Shown: positions 20,252 to 29,793, counted from the first letter of the stretch. The stretch is DNA of 53,393 nt from Kribbella turkmenica (GCF_004348725.1 NZ_SMKR01000027.1:1-53393); one strand, 5' to 3'. The notes: generated by a model from the letters alone, not told the origin. Translations and numbers: made by a program.

Positions 20252-22762
20252 TTACTCCGTGGCGATCGCTCGCAACACATCGAGGCGCGCGGCCCGGCGT
20301 GACGGCCAGAGCGCGGCCAGCACCCCCACGGCCCCCGCCAGCAGTACGGCGACCAGCAGTTGCGGCACCGGGACGTCCAGCACACTCAGCCCGTCATCGA
20401 CCATGACCCGCTGTACCGACGCCGCGAAGACGACGCCGATCGCCAGCCCGAGCAGCGCGCCGAGCAGACAGATCGCGATCGACTCGACCCGCAGCATCCG
20501 GCGCAACTGCGGCCGGTCCATCCCGATCGCGCGCAGCAGGCCGATCTCGCGGGTGCGTTCGACCACCCCGAGTGCGAGCGTGTTCACGATGCCGAGGATC
20601 GCGATCAGGATCGCCAGTCCCAGCAGCATCCCGATCACGCCCAGCGCGACGTTCACCGGGCCCCGGGCACTGGCGACGTACGCCTGCTGGTCCCGGACCT
20701 GGATCGTCGGATAGTCCTTCAGCTCCGCGCGGATCGCCCCGGCCGGGGAGGCTCCGGGCGCGGCGTCGACGTACAGCACCGAGTCGGTCGTCGCGCCACC
20801 GATCGACGCGTACGTCGGCAGCGAGACGACGATCGCGTTGAGCTGGCGGTTCGGGGCCAGGATGCCGGCCACCGTGAGCCCGTGCCGGCCGGTGTTCGTC
20901 GTCAGGTCGAACGTCTCACCCGTCGACAGGTCCAGCGTCTTGGCCAGGGTGCGGGGGACAAGGGCCTGGCCGCCGCCGAGTCCGTCGAGGGAGCCGGCGT
21001 CGAGCTTCGCGGTGATCGGGCCGTCGAGGGTGCCGTCGCTGACTCCGCTGACCTGGACCGTGCGATCGCCGGCCTTGCCCTGCTGCTGGCGGACCCGGTG
21101 GACCGATTCGACTCCGGCGACCTTCCCGATCCGGTCGGCGACCGCCGGGCTGAACGTGGCCGGGTCGTCCGAGCTGACGACGAGTTCCGACGTACCGATC
21201 GCGTCGGTGATGTCCCGCTCGATGGACGCCTTGGCCGAGGCGGCGATCACCAGCAGGCCACTGATCAGGGCGACCGCGATCATCAGCGCCGACGCGGTCG
21301 CCGACGTACGGCGTGGGTTCCGCTCGGCGTTGCGGCGACCGAGGATGACGGGCGCCTCGCGGCCGAACGGCCACATCAGGGCGCGAACGGCGTACCGGCT
21401 GACGAGCGGACTGGTCATCACGACGCCGAGCAGCGTGATCGCGGCGGCGAACGCGAGCAGGACGGCACCGGTCAGACCGCGGGCCCGCACACCGATCAGG
21501 TAGAGCACGACCGCCATGAGCAGCATGAACCCACCGATGGCCAGCCGGAAAAGCAACGACCGTTCGGGCAGCGCGACCTCGTCGCGGAGCGCGGCCATCG
21601 GCGGGAACCTCCCGGCACGGCGGGCCGCCGGGTACGCCGCCGCGACCGTGACGACGATGCCGACGAGATAACACGCGACGACCGTCCCCGGATGAACCTG
21701 CAGCGCAACGTCGGGGATCGACAGGTCGAGCCGGCGATAGCCGAACCGGATGCCCGCGGCCACGCCGATGCCGAGGAGCAGACCGAGCGTCGAGCCGATC
21801 GCGCCGATCACCAGGCCCTCGACGAGGACCGAGGCGGTGACCTGCCCGCGGGAGGCGCCGATCGCCCTGAGCATGGCGAGCTCGCGGGACCGCTGCACGA
21901 CCAGCATCGCGAACGTGTTGACGATCAGGAACGCGCCGACGAACAGCGCGAGCCCGGCGAACAGGACCAGAACCGCGCTGTAGCCGCCGAACGCGTCGTC
22001 GAGCGCGTTCTCGCCGGCGGCCGCGACCTGATCCGCGGTGCGCACCTGCACGTTGTCACCGAGCGACTTGGTGATCGCCTGGCTGACGGTGGCCGGGTCC
22101 GATCCGGCGGTGACGGCCACGCCGACCGAGGTCCAGCCCGGTTCGCCCAGGAGCAGCAACTGGGCGGTCGCCGGGTCGAAGGTGACCAGCGGCGCACCGG
22201 CCGCGGGCCCGGACAAGGGCGGGCTGGTGATCGCGGTCAGCTCGGCGGTGACGGCCTCCGTTCCGGTGACCACGCGGACCTGGTCGCCGACTACGTACCC
22301 CTCACGGGATGCGGTCGACTGGTCGAGGGCGAGCTGGGACCCGCCCCACGGCGGCCTCCCGTCGAGCACCCGGAACGGCGCCGTCGCGGCGTCCCGCGGC
22401 CACGCGCCGCCGTACGTCGGCAGGCCGTACGTCTCGGTCGGCTTCCCGTCGGCGCCGAGGATCTGGACGTCGCGGACCAGCAACTCCGGGTTGGCTCCGG
22501 CCACACCCGGTACGGCGGCGATGCGCTGGACCGTGTCGGACGTCAAGGTCGCCGGCCGGCCGGTGCGGACCCCGACCGGGTCGACCGGGGTGACGGTGAT
22601 GTCCGCGGTACTGCCGGAGAAGTTCTTCTTCAGCGCGGCCGACAGCGTGTCGGTGAACACCATCGCGCCGCCGACGAAGGCGGTCCCGAGCAGCACCGCG
22701 ACCGTGCAGAGGACGAACCGCGACCGGTGCGCAAGGACCGACCGGAGACCGAGCCGCACCAT
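20252..22762 (-). CDS. ABC transporter permease, FtsX/MacB type
   Basis: An 836-residue permease with two FtsX-like membrane repeats. It has an N-terminal helix (SRFVLCTVAVLLGTAFVGG), a large extracellular domain (about 45-255), and a first FtsX block (VLFAGLALFVGAFLIVNTFAMLVVQRSRELAMLRAIGASR). A second extracellular domain follows, then a C-terminal FtsX block (ILIAILGIVNTLALGVVERTREIGLLRAIGMDR). The phrase RTREIGLLRAIG is the family hallmark. With the adjacent ATPase it should form a mechanotransmission-type exporter or lipoprotein/cell-wall transporter; the substrate is unknown. Its ATG overlaps the ATPase stop (TGATG). Confidence 0.93.
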   Translation of the reverse strand: MVRLGLRSVLAHRSRFVLCTVAVLLGTAFVGGAMVFTDTLSAALKKNFSGSTADITVTPVDPVGVRTGRPATLTSDTVQRIAAVPGVAGANPELLVRDVQILGADGKPTETYGLPTYGGAWPRDAATAPFRVLDGRPPWGGSQLALDQSTASREGYVVGDQVRVVTGTEAVTAELTAITSPPLSGPAAGAPLVTFDPATAQLLLLGEPGWTSVGVAVTAGSDPATVSQAITKSLGDNVQVRTADQVAAAGENALDDAFGGYSAVLVLFAGLALFVGAFLIVNTFAMLVVQRSRELAMLRAIGASRGQVTASVLVEGLVIGAIGSTLGLLLGIGVAAGIRFGYRRLDLSIPDVALQVHPGTVVACYLVGIVVTVAAAYPAARRAGRFPPMAALRDEVALPERSLLFRLAIGGFMLLMAVVLYLIGVRARGLTGAVLLAFAAAITLLGVVMTSPLVSRYAVRALMWPFGREAPVILGRRNAERNPRRTSATASALMIAVALISGLLVIAASAKASIERDITDAIGTSELVVSSDDPATFSPAVADRIGKVAGVESVHRVRQQQGKAGDRTVQVSGVSDGTLDGPITAKLDAGSLDGLGGGQALVPRTLAKTLDLSTGETFDLTTNTGRHGLTVAGILAPNRQLNAIVVSLPTYASIGGATTDSVLYVDAAPGASPAGAIRAELKDYPTIQVRDQQAYVASARGPVNVALGVIGMLLGLAILIAILGIVNTLALGVVERTREIGLLRAIGMDRPQLRRMLRVESIAICLLGALLGLAIGVVFAASVQRVMVDDGLSVLDVPVPQLLVAVLLAGAVGVLAALWPSRRAARLDVLRAIATE

Positions 22763-23505
22763 CAGCCGGCCGCAGCGGCGGTCGCGTCGAGCTGCTTCAT
22801 CGTGTCGAGCACGCTCTCGGCCGTCGGGTCGAGCAACTCCGACCGCAGCTCACCGTCGGCGAGGAACAGCACGCGATCGGCGTACGACGCGGCGGTCGGG
22901 TCGTGCGTGACCATGACGACGGTCTGGCCGAAGTCCCGGACGGAACGGTGCAGGAAGGCGAGGACGTCGGCGGACGACCGCGAGTCCAGGTTGCCGGTGG
23001 GCTCGTCGGCGAACACCACATCCGGCCGGGCCGCGAGCGCGCGGGCGCAGGCGACCCGCTGCTGCTGTCCGCCGGAGAGCTCCGACGGCTTGTGACCGAG
23101 GCGGTCCTTCAGGCCGATGGTGTCGATGACGGTGTCGAGCCACTCCTGATCGAACTTCCGGCCGGCCAGGTCGAGCGGCAGTGTGATGTTCTCCAGCGCG
23201 GTCAGCGTCGGAACCAGATTGAACGCCTGGAACACGAACCCGATCCGGTCGCGACGCAGATGCGTCAGCTGCTTCTCCGGCAGCCGGGTGATGTCGAGGT
23301 CCCCGACGAACACCTGCCCCGCGGTCGGCTTGTCCAGCCCGGCCAGACAGTGCAGCAGCGTCGACTTCCCGGACCCCGACGGCCCCATGATCGCGGTGAA
23401 CCGCCCCTGCCCGAACTCGGCCGTCACGTCGGCGAGCGCATCCACCTGCGTCTGACCGCTGCCGTACCGCTTCCACAACCCCGAACCCCGAACCGCCACG
23501 CTCAT
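22762..23505 (-). CDS. ABC transporter ATP-binding protein, LolD/MacB type
   Basis: A 247-residue ATPase. Walker A is GPSGSGKST, then the Q-loop FVFQAFNLVPTLTALENI, signature LSGGQQQRVACARAL, Walker B VVFADEPTGNLD, and switch VTHDPTAASYADRVL. This pattern is diagnostic of the MacB/LolD group that partners FtsX-type permeases. I chose the ATG at 23505 (MSVAVRGSGLWKRYG); the frame is open further upstream but reads through a low-complexity tandem repeat. A TAGCGT -10 ends 7 bases before the ATG, so the transcript is probably leaderless. Confidence 0.94.
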   Translation of the reverse strand: MSVAVRGSGLWKRYGSGQTQVDALADVTAEFGQGRFTAIMGPSGSGKSTLLHCLAGLDKPTAGQVFVGDLDITRLPEKQLTHLRRDRIGFVFQAFNLVPTLTALENITLPLDLAGRKFDQEWLDTVIDTIGLKDRLGHKPSELSGGQQQRVACARALAARPDVVFADEPTGNLDSRSSADVLAFLHRSVRDFGQTVVMVTHDPTAASYADRVLFLADGELRSELLDPTAESVLDTMKQLDATAAAAG

Positions 23506-23518
23506 GCGACGAACGCTA
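23506..23518 (-). promoter_or_regulatory. Leaderless promoter of the FtsX-type exporter operon
   Basis: TAGCGT at 23513-23518 on the minus strand is followed after 7 bases by the ATG at 23505. No Shine-Dalgarno precedes the start. Confidence 0.5.
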
Positions 23519-23560
23519 TCCACCCGAGGTTCCTTCGCGCCCCCCACCCGGCCGCGGACC

Positions 23561-23604
23561 GCCGCCAACCAGCCGCCAACCAGCCGCCAACCAGCCGCCA
23601 TCCA
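23561..23604. repeat. 11-bp tandem repeat, four copies
   Basis: The unit GCCGCCAACCA is repeated exactly at 23561-23571, 23572-23582 and 23583-23593, with one mismatch in a fourth copy at 23594-23604. It lies in the intergenic region upstream of the exporter ATPase. The rest of 23606-23736 holds no gene that I can support; it includes a duplicated AGCCCACCACA. Confidence 0.85.
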
Positions 23605-23736
23605 GCCCCTCAGTGGTGCCTGACACAACTTATGGAGGGAGCGCACAGGAAATAACCGATGTCAGCCCACCACATCCTGTACAAGCCCACCACAGCGGCC
23701 CTCCGCAAGACGAACTCCCGCGCCGACGCGCGTGGG

Positions 23737-24624
23737 TCAGCCGTCGACGCTGACGAGATCCACCCCGGCGGACTCGGCGGCGACCTCCTCCACTGAGCGG
23801 CTCGGCAGCGGCGGAGGCGTGCCACCCCACGCCGGGCACAGAGCCTTGTGGTCGCACCACTCGCACAGCGGACCCGGGCTGGGACGCCAGTCACCTGACT
23901 CGAGCGCCCGCGTGATCGCCATCCACAGCGCGGACACCTTGCGTTCACAAGCGCGCAGATCGGCCTCGTCCGGGACGTAACGGACGATCTCGCCGTTGCC
24001 GAGGTACACCAGTTGGAGCATCGCCGGTACGACGCCGCGCAGCCGCCACAGCACGAGCGCGTAGAACTTCATCTGGAACAACGCCTTCGCCTCGAAGAAC
24101 TCCGAGGGCGAGCGACCGGTCTTGTAGTCGACCACGCGGATCTCGCCGGTCGGCGCGACGTCGAGGCGGTCGACGTACCCGCGCAGCACCAGACCCGACT
24201 CGAGCTCGGTCTCGACGTACAACTCCCGCTCGGCCGGCTCCAGGGCGTTCGGGTCCTCCAAGGTGAAGTACTTGCCGAGCAACTGGTGCGCCTCGGCCAG
24301 CCAGGCGGCCAGCTCCTCACCACTCGCGTCCTCGGCGAACAGCTGGGCCACTTCGGGCTCGGCAGCCAGCACCTGCTGCCACTGCGGCTCCAGCATCTCG
24401 GCCGCGTGCGCGAGTGTCCGCTTGCCCCGCGGCAGGTCGAACAGCCGCTCCAGCACGCCATGAACGACGGTGCCGCGGACGGCGGCGGCCGACGGCTTCT
24501 CCGGCAGCCGGTCGATCACGCGGAAGCGGTACTTGAGCGGGCAGCTCATGAAATCCGCGGCCCGGGACGGCGACAGTGCCCCTCCCGGATGCGCATGCGG
24601 ATCTGCCGCGACTGCGAGGCTCAT
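23737..24624 (-). CDS. RecB-like PD-(D/E)XK nuclease
   Basis: A 295-residue single-domain nuclease of the RecB C-terminal family (Cas4/AddB-like fold). The segments are LSPSRAADFMSCPLKYRFRVIDRLPE, GTVVHGVLERLFDLP, IRVVDYKTGRSPSEFF (Asp and Lys of the active site), and a C-terminal Cys cluster region with CEWCDHKALCPAW. That cluster suggests an Fe-S site together with the early Cys in SCPLKYRF. Homologues stand next to trmI and the proteasome locus in mycobacteria (Rv2119). The in vivo role is unclear. A TAGGGT -10 ends 6 bases before the ATG, giving a leaderless transcript. Confidence 0.88.
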   Translation of the reverse strand: MSLAVAADPHAHPGGALSPSRAADFMSCPLKYRFRVIDRLPEKPSAAAVRGTVVHGVLERLFDLPRGKRTLAHAAEMLEPQWQQVLAAEPEVAQLFAEDASGEELAAWLAEAHQLLGKYFTLEDPNALEPAERELYVETELESGLVLRGYVDRLDVAPTGEIRVVDYKTGRSPSEFFEAKALFQMKFYALVLWRLRGVVPAMLQLVYLGNGEIVRYVPDEADLRACERKVSALWMAITRALESGDWRPSPGPLCEWCDHKALCPAWGGTPPPLPSRSVEEVAAESAGVDLVSVDG

Positions 24625-24636
24625 GCCAGAACCCTA
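24625..24636 (-). promoter_or_regulatory. Leaderless promoter of the RecB-like nuclease gene
   Basis: TAGGGT at 24631-24636 on the minus strand is followed after 6 bases by the ATG at 24624. Confidence 0.5.
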
Positions 24637-24748
24637 AGCGAGTCCGCCGACACTTCGCGGCCCCACACCCCGGTCCTGTGGAAAACCTCCCAGCGAGTTC
24701 CCAGCAGGCTTTCGGCGAACCATCGGTCTCGCTTGCCACGCTGTTGCC

Positions 24749-25621
24749 ATGACGCCACCACCCAAACCACCCCGCGAACACGACCTGGGCCTCGACCACG
24801 ACCTGCGGACGCTGCAGCGCCGGCGCCTCCTCGGCCTGTTCGCCGGCGCCGGCCTCGTCGCGGTCGCCGGCTGCTCGCCCGATCAGCCGACCGATTCGGC
24901 CACCACCGGCCAGACCTCCACGACACCGTCCGCCACCACGACCACCGGCACTCCCTCGACCGGCACCCCCTCGGCCAGTACGACGACCGGCACCACCGTC
25001 GACGAGATCCCGGAGGAGACGGCCGGCCCGTACCCCGGCGACGGCTCCAACGGCCCGAACGTGCTGACCGAGTCCGGCATCGTCCGCAAGGACATCACCA
25101 GGTCTTTCGGATCCGCGTCCGGCGTCGCCACCGGCGTACCCCTGACCGTCGAGCTGACCGTCCTGGACGCCGCCAAGGACACAGTGCTCCCGGGTGCGGC
25201 CGTGTACCTGTGGCACTGCGACGCGCAGGGCCGCTACTCGCTCTACTCCGACGGCGCCACCGAGGAGAACTACCTGCGCGGCGTCCAGGCGGCGGACGCG
25301 AACGGCAAGGTCACCTTCACCTCGATCTTCCCGGCCGCCTACCCGGGCCGTTGGCCGCACATCCACTTCGAGGTGTACTCGAGCCTGTCCGAGGCCACCG
25401 CCGCCGGGAAGATCAGCGCGACCTCGCAGCTCGCGTTCCCGAAGGACGTCTGCGACACCGTCTACGCCACCGACGGATACGACGGCAGCGCGCGGAACCT
25501 GGAGCGGACGTCGCTCGAGGACGACAACGTGTTCGGCGAGGACGACGGGGTTCACCAGCTCGCCACGGTGACCGGCGACGTCGGCAGCGGGTACCTCGCG
25601 ACGCTCGCCGTCGGCGTGTGA
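24749..25621 (+). CDS. Intradiol ring-cleavage dioxygenase, exported lipoprotein
   Basis: A 290-residue protein with the fold of protocatechuate/catechol dioxygenases. The N-terminus has a twin-Arg-type motif (RRRLLG), a hydrophobic stretch and a lipobox ending at C42, so it is probably exported folded with its iron and anchored outside. A Thr/Ser/Pro-rich linker of about 50 residues follows. The expected ferric ligands are present: Y163 (GRY), Y198 (AYPGRW), H204 and H206 (PHIHFEV). The substrate is unknown; extracellular actinobacterial relatives act on lignin-type or other catechols. It is not next to aromatic-degradation genes. Confidence 0.88.
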   Translation: MTPPPKPPREHDLGLDHDLRTLQRRRLLGLFAGAGLVAVAGCSPDQPTDSATTGQTSTTPSATTTTGTPSTGTPSASTTTGTTVDEIPEETAGPYPGDGSNGPNVLTESGIVRKDITRSFGSASGVATGVPLTVELTVLDAAKDTVLPGAAVYLWHCDAQGRYSLYSDGATEENYLRGVQAADANGKVTFTSIFPAAYPGRWPHIHFEVYSSLSEATAAGKISATSQLAFPKDVCDTVYATDGYDGSARNLERTSLEDDNVFGEDDGVHQLATVTGDVGSGYLATLAVGV

Positions 25622-25628
25622 CCCGGGT

Positions 25629-25669
25629 AGGTAGCACGGAGCTACCATCGGGCAAGTAGCGTTGGGGCG
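25629..25669 (+). promoter_or_regulatory. Leaderless promoter of the site-2 protease gene with upstream hairpin
   Basis: TAGCGT at 25657-25662 is followed after 7 bases by the ATG at 25670. Just upstream GGTAGC (25630-25635) and GCTACC (25641-25646) form a 6-bp inverted repeat around the -35 position, usable as an operator or a weak terminator of the dioxygenase gene. Confidence 0.45.
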
Positions 25670-26824
25670 ATGCCAGAACCGCGTGATCCTCAGAGCCCCG
25701 CCCAGTCGGCCGGCCCACCGCCGCCCGGTACCTGGGTTCTCGGTCGTGTCCGCGGGATCCGGCTCACGATGCGGTTCACCTGGCTGCCGGTGGCGATGCT
25801 GCTGGCGATCGGGTTCGCCGCGATCATCGGGCAGCAGTTCCCCGGCCTGGGCAGCTGGCGCTACCTGGCCGCCTTCGCGTTCGTGGTCGCGTTCACGGTG
25901 TCGATCCTGGTGCACGAACTGGCGCACGCGCTGATGGCGATGCGGTTCGGCATCGGGGTGTCCGAGATCAACCTCGGTTTCTTCGCGGCCGGGACGCACA
26001 TCGAGGGCGAGCGGAAGTCACCATTCGAGGAATTCGCCGTCTCGGTGGTCGGCCCGATCGCCTCGCTGGTGATCGGCGGCACGGCGTACCTCGGTTCACG
26101 CGCCTTCGACGAGGGCGTCGCGTACGTCGCCCTCTGGGAGCTCGGGGTCGCCAACCTCATCGTCGGCGTGACCAACCTGCTGCCCGGCCTCCCGCTGGAC
26201 GGCGGCTGGGTGCTGCGCGCGGCGGTGTGGAAGGTCACCGGCAACATGCACACCGGCACCATCGTGGCCGCCTGGGCCGGCCGGCTGCTCGCGATCACGG
26301 TGCTCGCGGCCCCGGTCCTGCTGGAGGAGATCTGGGGACGGCAGCCGTCCATGATCGACTTCCTGATCGCGCTCGCGGTCGGGTTCTTCCTCTGGATGGG
26401 GTCGACCGCGTCGTTGATGCAGGCCCGGCTCAAGCGCAGGTTGCCGCAGCTGCAGGTCCGCACGATGGCCCGGCGCGCGATCGCCGTCCACGCCGGCACG
26501 CCGATCTCGGAGGCGGTCCGGCTGGCGAGCGACGCGCAGGCCGGGGCGGTCGTGGTGATCGACGGCGAGGGCAAACCGCACGCGCTGGTCTCGGAGTCCG
26601 CGGTCGCCGCGGTGGCGCAGAACCAGCGCCCCTGGACCAACGTCAGCGAGGTCGCGACCCGGATCGGGCCGGGCCACATCATCGGGGTCAACGACACCGG
26701 TGAGGAGATCCTCAAGACGCTCCGCGAGCACCCCGCGTCGGAGTACCTGGTGCTCGACGCCGGCGGGTCCGTCTACGGCGTGCTGGCGACCGCTGACATC
26801 GAGCGGACCTTCCGGGGCCGCTGA
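25670..26824 (+). CDS. Site-2 protease family metalloprotease with CBS domains
   Basis: A 384-residue intramembrane zinc protease (M50B, Rip3/SpoIVFB-like). The zinc motif HELAH (H82, E83, H86) lies in a membrane helix, and the third ligand Asp is in LLPGLPLDGGWVLRA. A C-terminal cytoplasmic pair of CBS modules (about 260-384: RRAIAVHAGTPISEAVRLA, EHPASEYLVLDAGGSVYGVL) probably binds adenine nucleotides and gates the protease. Typical clients are anti-sigma factors or other membrane regulators; none is encoded nearby. It has its own leaderless promoter. Confidence 0.92.
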   Translation: MPEPRDPQSPAQSAGPPPPGTWVLGRVRGIRLTMRFTWLPVAMLLAIGFAAIIGQQFPGLGSWRYLAAFAFVVAFTVSILVHELAHALMAMRFGIGVSEINLGFFAAGTHIEGERKSPFEEFAVSVVGPIASLVIGGTAYLGSRAFDEGVAYVALWELGVANLIVGVTNLLPGLPLDGGWVLRAAVWKVTGNMHTGTIVAAWAGRLLAITVLAAPVLLEEIWGRQPSMIDFLIALAVGFFLWMGSTASLMQARLKRRLPQLQVRTMARRAIAVHAGTPISEAVRLASDAQAGAVVVIDGEGKPHALVSESAVAAVAQNQRPWTNVSEVATRIGPGHIIGVNDTGEEILKTLREHPASEYLVLDAGGSVYGVLATADIERTFRGR

Positions 26825-26884
26825 GCAGCCTGGAGCCACCTGGGTTACGCCGTACAGGTGACGGAAAGTTAAGGTGAGCGCCTT

Positions 26885-27835
26885 ATGGCTGACTTGCGTG
26901 ACTTCCCCGACCAGGCGTATTCCGGGGTCCACCACGGCCCGTTGCAGGCGGGGGAGTGGATCACCCTTCAGGACTCCAAGGGCCGCCGGCACTCGGTGTT
27001 CCTGGAGCGCGGGAAGATCTTCCACACCACCAAGGGCGGGATCGCGCACGACGACCTGATCGACGGCCCGGACGCGGTGGTGATCAGGTCCAGGGGCGGT
27101 GTCGAGTACCTCGCGCTGCGGCCGCTGATGGCCGACTATTCGGTCTCGATGCCGCGCGGCGCGGCCGTGATCTACCCGAAGGACACCGCGCAGATCGTGA
27201 CCATGGCCGATATCTTCCCGGGCGCGAAGGTGGTCGAGGCCGGGGCCGGCTCCGGCGCGCTGACCACCGCGCTGCTGCGCGCGGTCGGCATCCACGGGCA
27301 GGTGATCTCGTTCGAGCGCCGCGAGGACTTCGCCGAGGTCGCGCGGAAGAACGTGACCGGCTTCTTCGGCGGCGAGCACCCGGCGTGGCGGCTCGAGGTC
27401 GGCGACCTGGTCGAGAAGCTGAACGAGCGGGACGTGGACCGCGTCGTCCTGGACATGCTCGCGCCGTGGGAGTGCGTCGACGCCGTCGCCGAGGCGTTGT
27501 CACCCGGCGGGGTGTTCTGTGCGTACGTCGCCACCACGACCCAGCTGAGCCGGGTCGTGGAGACGCTGAGGGCTCACGGCGAGTTCACCGAGCCCCGGGC
27601 CTGGGAGTCGCTGGTGCGCGACTGGCACGTCGAGGGTCTGGCCGTCCGGCCGGGGCACCGGATGCAGGGTCACACGGCGTTCCTGGTGACCTCGCGGAGG
27701 ATGGCGCACGGCGTCCAGGCACCCCGGAAGAAGCGCCGTCCGGCCCCCGGTGCGTACGGCGACGACTACTCCGGACCGCGTCGTGCCGAGGGACCCGCGG
27801 AATCATCCGGAGACATGCCGGGAGCAACGGACTGA
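26885..27835 (+). CDS. trmI: tRNA (adenine-58-N1)-methyltransferase
   Basis: Methylates A58 in the T-loop of tRNAs using S-adenosylmethionine. The 316-residue protein has the N-terminal beta domain (GVHHGPLQAGEWITLQDSKGRRHSVFLE) and the Rossmann methyltransferase core with KVVEAGAGSGALTTALLRAVG as SAM motif I and VDRVVLDMLAPWE as the catalytic region. It corresponds to mycobacterial Rv2118c, which also lies just upstream of the proteasomal ATPase gene. A TAAGGT -10 at 26870-26875 lies 9 bases before the ATG, so the leader is very short or absent. The C-terminal 35 residues are basic and disordered. Confidence 0.95.
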   Translation: MADLRDFPDQAYSGVHHGPLQAGEWITLQDSKGRRHSVFLERGKIFHTTKGGIAHDDLIDGPDAVVIRSRGGVEYLALRPLMADYSVSMPRGAAVIYPKDTAQIVTMADIFPGAKVVEAGAGSGALTTALLRAVGIHGQVISFERREDFAEVARKNVTGFFGGEHPAWRLEVGDLVEKLNERDVDRVVLDMLAPWECVDAVAEALSPGGVFCAYVATTTQLSRVVETLRAHGEFTEPRAWESLVRDWHVEGLAVRPGHRMQGHTAFLVTSRRMAHGVQAPRKKRRPAPGAYGDDYSGPRRAEGPAESSGDMPGATD

Positions 27836-27864
27836 TCCGCAACCGACACGTGATGGGATTCAGC

Positions 27865-27892
27865 TTGCCCGGTGAGGTTTTCTGGGTAAGGT
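27865..27892 (+). promoter_or_regulatory. Promoter of the proteasomal ATPase gene
   Basis: TTGCCC (27865-27870) and TAAGGT (27887-27892) are spaced by 16 bases. A second -10-like TAGGGT overlaps at about 27896. The 5' leader would be about 30 bases and includes GTGAGG at 27915-27920. Confidence 0.5.
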
Positions 27893-27928
27893 CCATAGGG
27901 TCGAGCCCCACATGGTGAGGTGATGATC

Positions 27929-29668
27929 GTGGCTGGAGACGAGAGTCCTACCGCGGCAGAGCTGCGTAACCAGGTCCGTTACCTGGAAGCCGAGGTCGCA
28001 GCGTTGCGGCGTCGGTTGCTGGAGCACCCGGCTGACAGCCGGTCGCTCGAGAGCAGGCTGTCCGAAACCCAGGCCTCGCTGGCGAGTGTCACCGCTCAGA
28101 ACGAGCGGCTGGCCGAGACGCTGCGGGAGGCGCGAGAGAAGATCATCGCCCTGAAGGAGGAGGTCGACCGGCTGGCGCAACCGCCGTCCGGTTTCGGCAC
28201 CTTCCTCGGACGCAATGACGACGACACGTTGGACGTGTTCACCGGTGGGCGCAAGCTGCGGGTCGCGGCGAGTCCTTCGGTCGACCTGGACGCGCTGAAG
28301 CTCGGCCAGGAACTGATGCTGAACGAAGCACTCAACGTGGTCGAGGCCTGTGACTTCGAGGTCGTCGGCGACGTGGTGATGCTGAAGGAGCTGCTGGCCG
28401 ACGGCGAGCGGGCGCTGGTGATCGCACAGGCGGACGAGGAGCGGGTGGTGCGGCTCGCGTCGCCGCTGCTCGACATCCCCCTGCGGGCCGGTGACTCGCT
28501 GCTGCTGGAGGCCCGGTCCGGGTACGTCTACGAGAAGATTCCGAAGTCCGAGGTCGAGGAGCTGATCCTCGAGGAGGTCCCGGACATCGACTACACCCAG
28601 ATCGGCGGCCTGACCGGCCAGATCGAGCAGATCCGGGACGCGGTCGAGCTGCCGTACCTGCACAAGGACCTGTTCCTCGAGCACGAGCTGAAGCCGCCGA
28701 AGGGCGTCCTGCTGTACGGTCCGCCGGGCTGTGGCAAGACGCTGATCGCGAAGGCGGTGGCGAACTCGCTGGCCAAGAAGGTGGCCGAGAAGACCGGGGT
28801 GGAGGGGCAGAAGTCGTTCTTCCTCAACATCAAGGGTCCGGAGCTGCTGAACAAATATGTCGGCGAGACCGAGCGGCACATCCGGCTGGTCTTCCAGCGG
28901 GCCCGCGAGAAGGCGTCCGAGGGCATGCCGGTGATCGTGTTCTTCGACGAGATGGACTCGCTGTTCCGCACCCGCGGCTCCGGTGTCTCCTCCGACGTCG
29001 AGAACACCATCGTCCCGCAGCTGCTGAGCGAGATCGACGGCGTCGAGGGCCTGGAGAACGTCCTGGTCATCGGTGCCTCGAACCGTGAGGACATGATCGA
29101 CCCGGCCATCCTGCGGCCCGGCCGGCTGGACGTGAAGATCAAGATCGAGCGCCCGGACGCCGAGGCGGCCCGGGACATCTTCTCGAAGTACCTGACCACC
29201 AGCCTGCCGTTGCACACCGACGACCTGAACGAGTTCGGCGGCGACCGGGGCGAGTGCGTCAACGGGATGATCCAGCGCACCGTCGAGCGGATGTACACCG
29301 AGGCCGACGAGAACCGGTTCCTCGAGGTCACCTACGCCAACGGCGACAAGGAAGTCCTGTACTTCAAGGACTTCAACTCGGGTGCGATGATCCAGAACAT
29401 CGTCGACCGGGCGAAGAAGATGGCGATCAAGGCCTACCTGGACGAGAACCAGAAGGGCCTGCGGGTGCAGCACCTGCTGCAGGCGTGCGTGGACGAGTTC
29501 AAGGAGAACGAGGACCTCCCGAACACGACCAACCCGGACGACTGGGCCCGGATCTCGGGCAAGAAGGGCGAGCGGATCGTCTACATCCGGACGCTCATCT
29601 CCGGCAAGCAGGGCACCGAGCCCGGCCGCTCCATCGACACCGCGACGAACACGGGTCAGTACCTGTAA
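27929..29668 (+). CDS. arc: Proteasome-associated AAA ATPase (Mpa/ARC)
   Basis: Hexameric unfoldase that recognises pupylated proteins and threads them into the 20S proteasome. The parts in order are an N-terminal coiled coil (about 10-85) that captures Pup, two OB folds (about 90-225), and the AAA module with Walker A GPPGCGKT (about 264-271), pore loop [11 protein letters not shown], Walker [13 protein letters not shown], and arginine-finger region. The C-terminus GQYL has the penultimate Tyr needed to open the proteasome gate. I prefer the GTG at 27929 because GTGAGG (27915-27920) is 8 bases upstream; in-frame GTG 27920 and ATG 27923 are alternatives. A strong hairpin follows, so the gene is probably monocistronic. 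Confidence 0.97.
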   Translation: MAGDESPTAAELRNQVRYLEAEVAALRRRLLEHPADSRSLESRLSETQASLASVTAQNERLAETLREAREKIIALKEEVDRLAQPPSGFGTFLGRNDDDTLDVFTGGRKLRVAASPSVDLDALKLGQELMLNEALNVVEACDFEVVGDVVMLKELLADGERALVIAQADEERVVRLASPLLDIPLRAGDSLLLEARSGYVYEKIPKSEVEELILEEVPDIDYTQIGGLTGQIEQIRDAVELPYLHKDLFLEHELKPPKGVLLYGPPGCGKTLIAKAVANSLAKKVAEKTGVEGQKSFFLNIKGPELLNKYVGETERHIRLVFQRAREKASEGMPVIVFFDEMDSLFRTRGSGVSSDVENTIVPQLLSEIDGVEGLENVLVIGASNREDMIDPAILRPGRLDVKIKIERPDAEAARDIFSKYLTTSLPLHTDDLNEFGGDRGECVNGMIQRTVERMYTEADENRFLEVTYANGDKEVLYFKDFNSGAMIQNIVDRAKKMAIKAYLDENQKGLRVQHLLQACVDEFKENEDLPNTTNPDDWARISGKKGERIVYIRTLISGKQGTEPGRSIDTATNTGQYL

Positions 29669-29682
29669 CCCGCCGTACGCCG

Positions 29683-29713
29683 ACCGCCCCCGGACCACGT
29701 GTCCGGGGGCGGT
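29683..29713 (+). terminator. Strong hairpin terminator after arc
   Basis: Perfect 13-bp GC-rich stem (29683-29695 with 29701-29713) and a 5-base CACGT loop, 15 bases after the arc stop. It has no U-tract, as is common in high-GC Actinobacteria. Confidence 0.75.
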
Positions 29714-29781
29714 TCGCGTCTTCGGACCGTGAAAGGGGTGCGGCCGGGGTTTCCCCTGATCACGGACCGGCCGCTGCAGGT

Positions 29782-29793
29782 TACCGTTCTCGT
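29782..29793 (+). promoter_or_regulatory. Leaderless promoter of the small membrane protein gene
   Basis: TACCGT at 29782-29787 is followed after 6 bases by the ATG at 29794; no ribosome-binding site is present. Confidence 0.45.

Noticed and set aside
23561..23604. CRISPR array
   Set aside because: The unit is 11 bases with no spacers and no cas genes are present.
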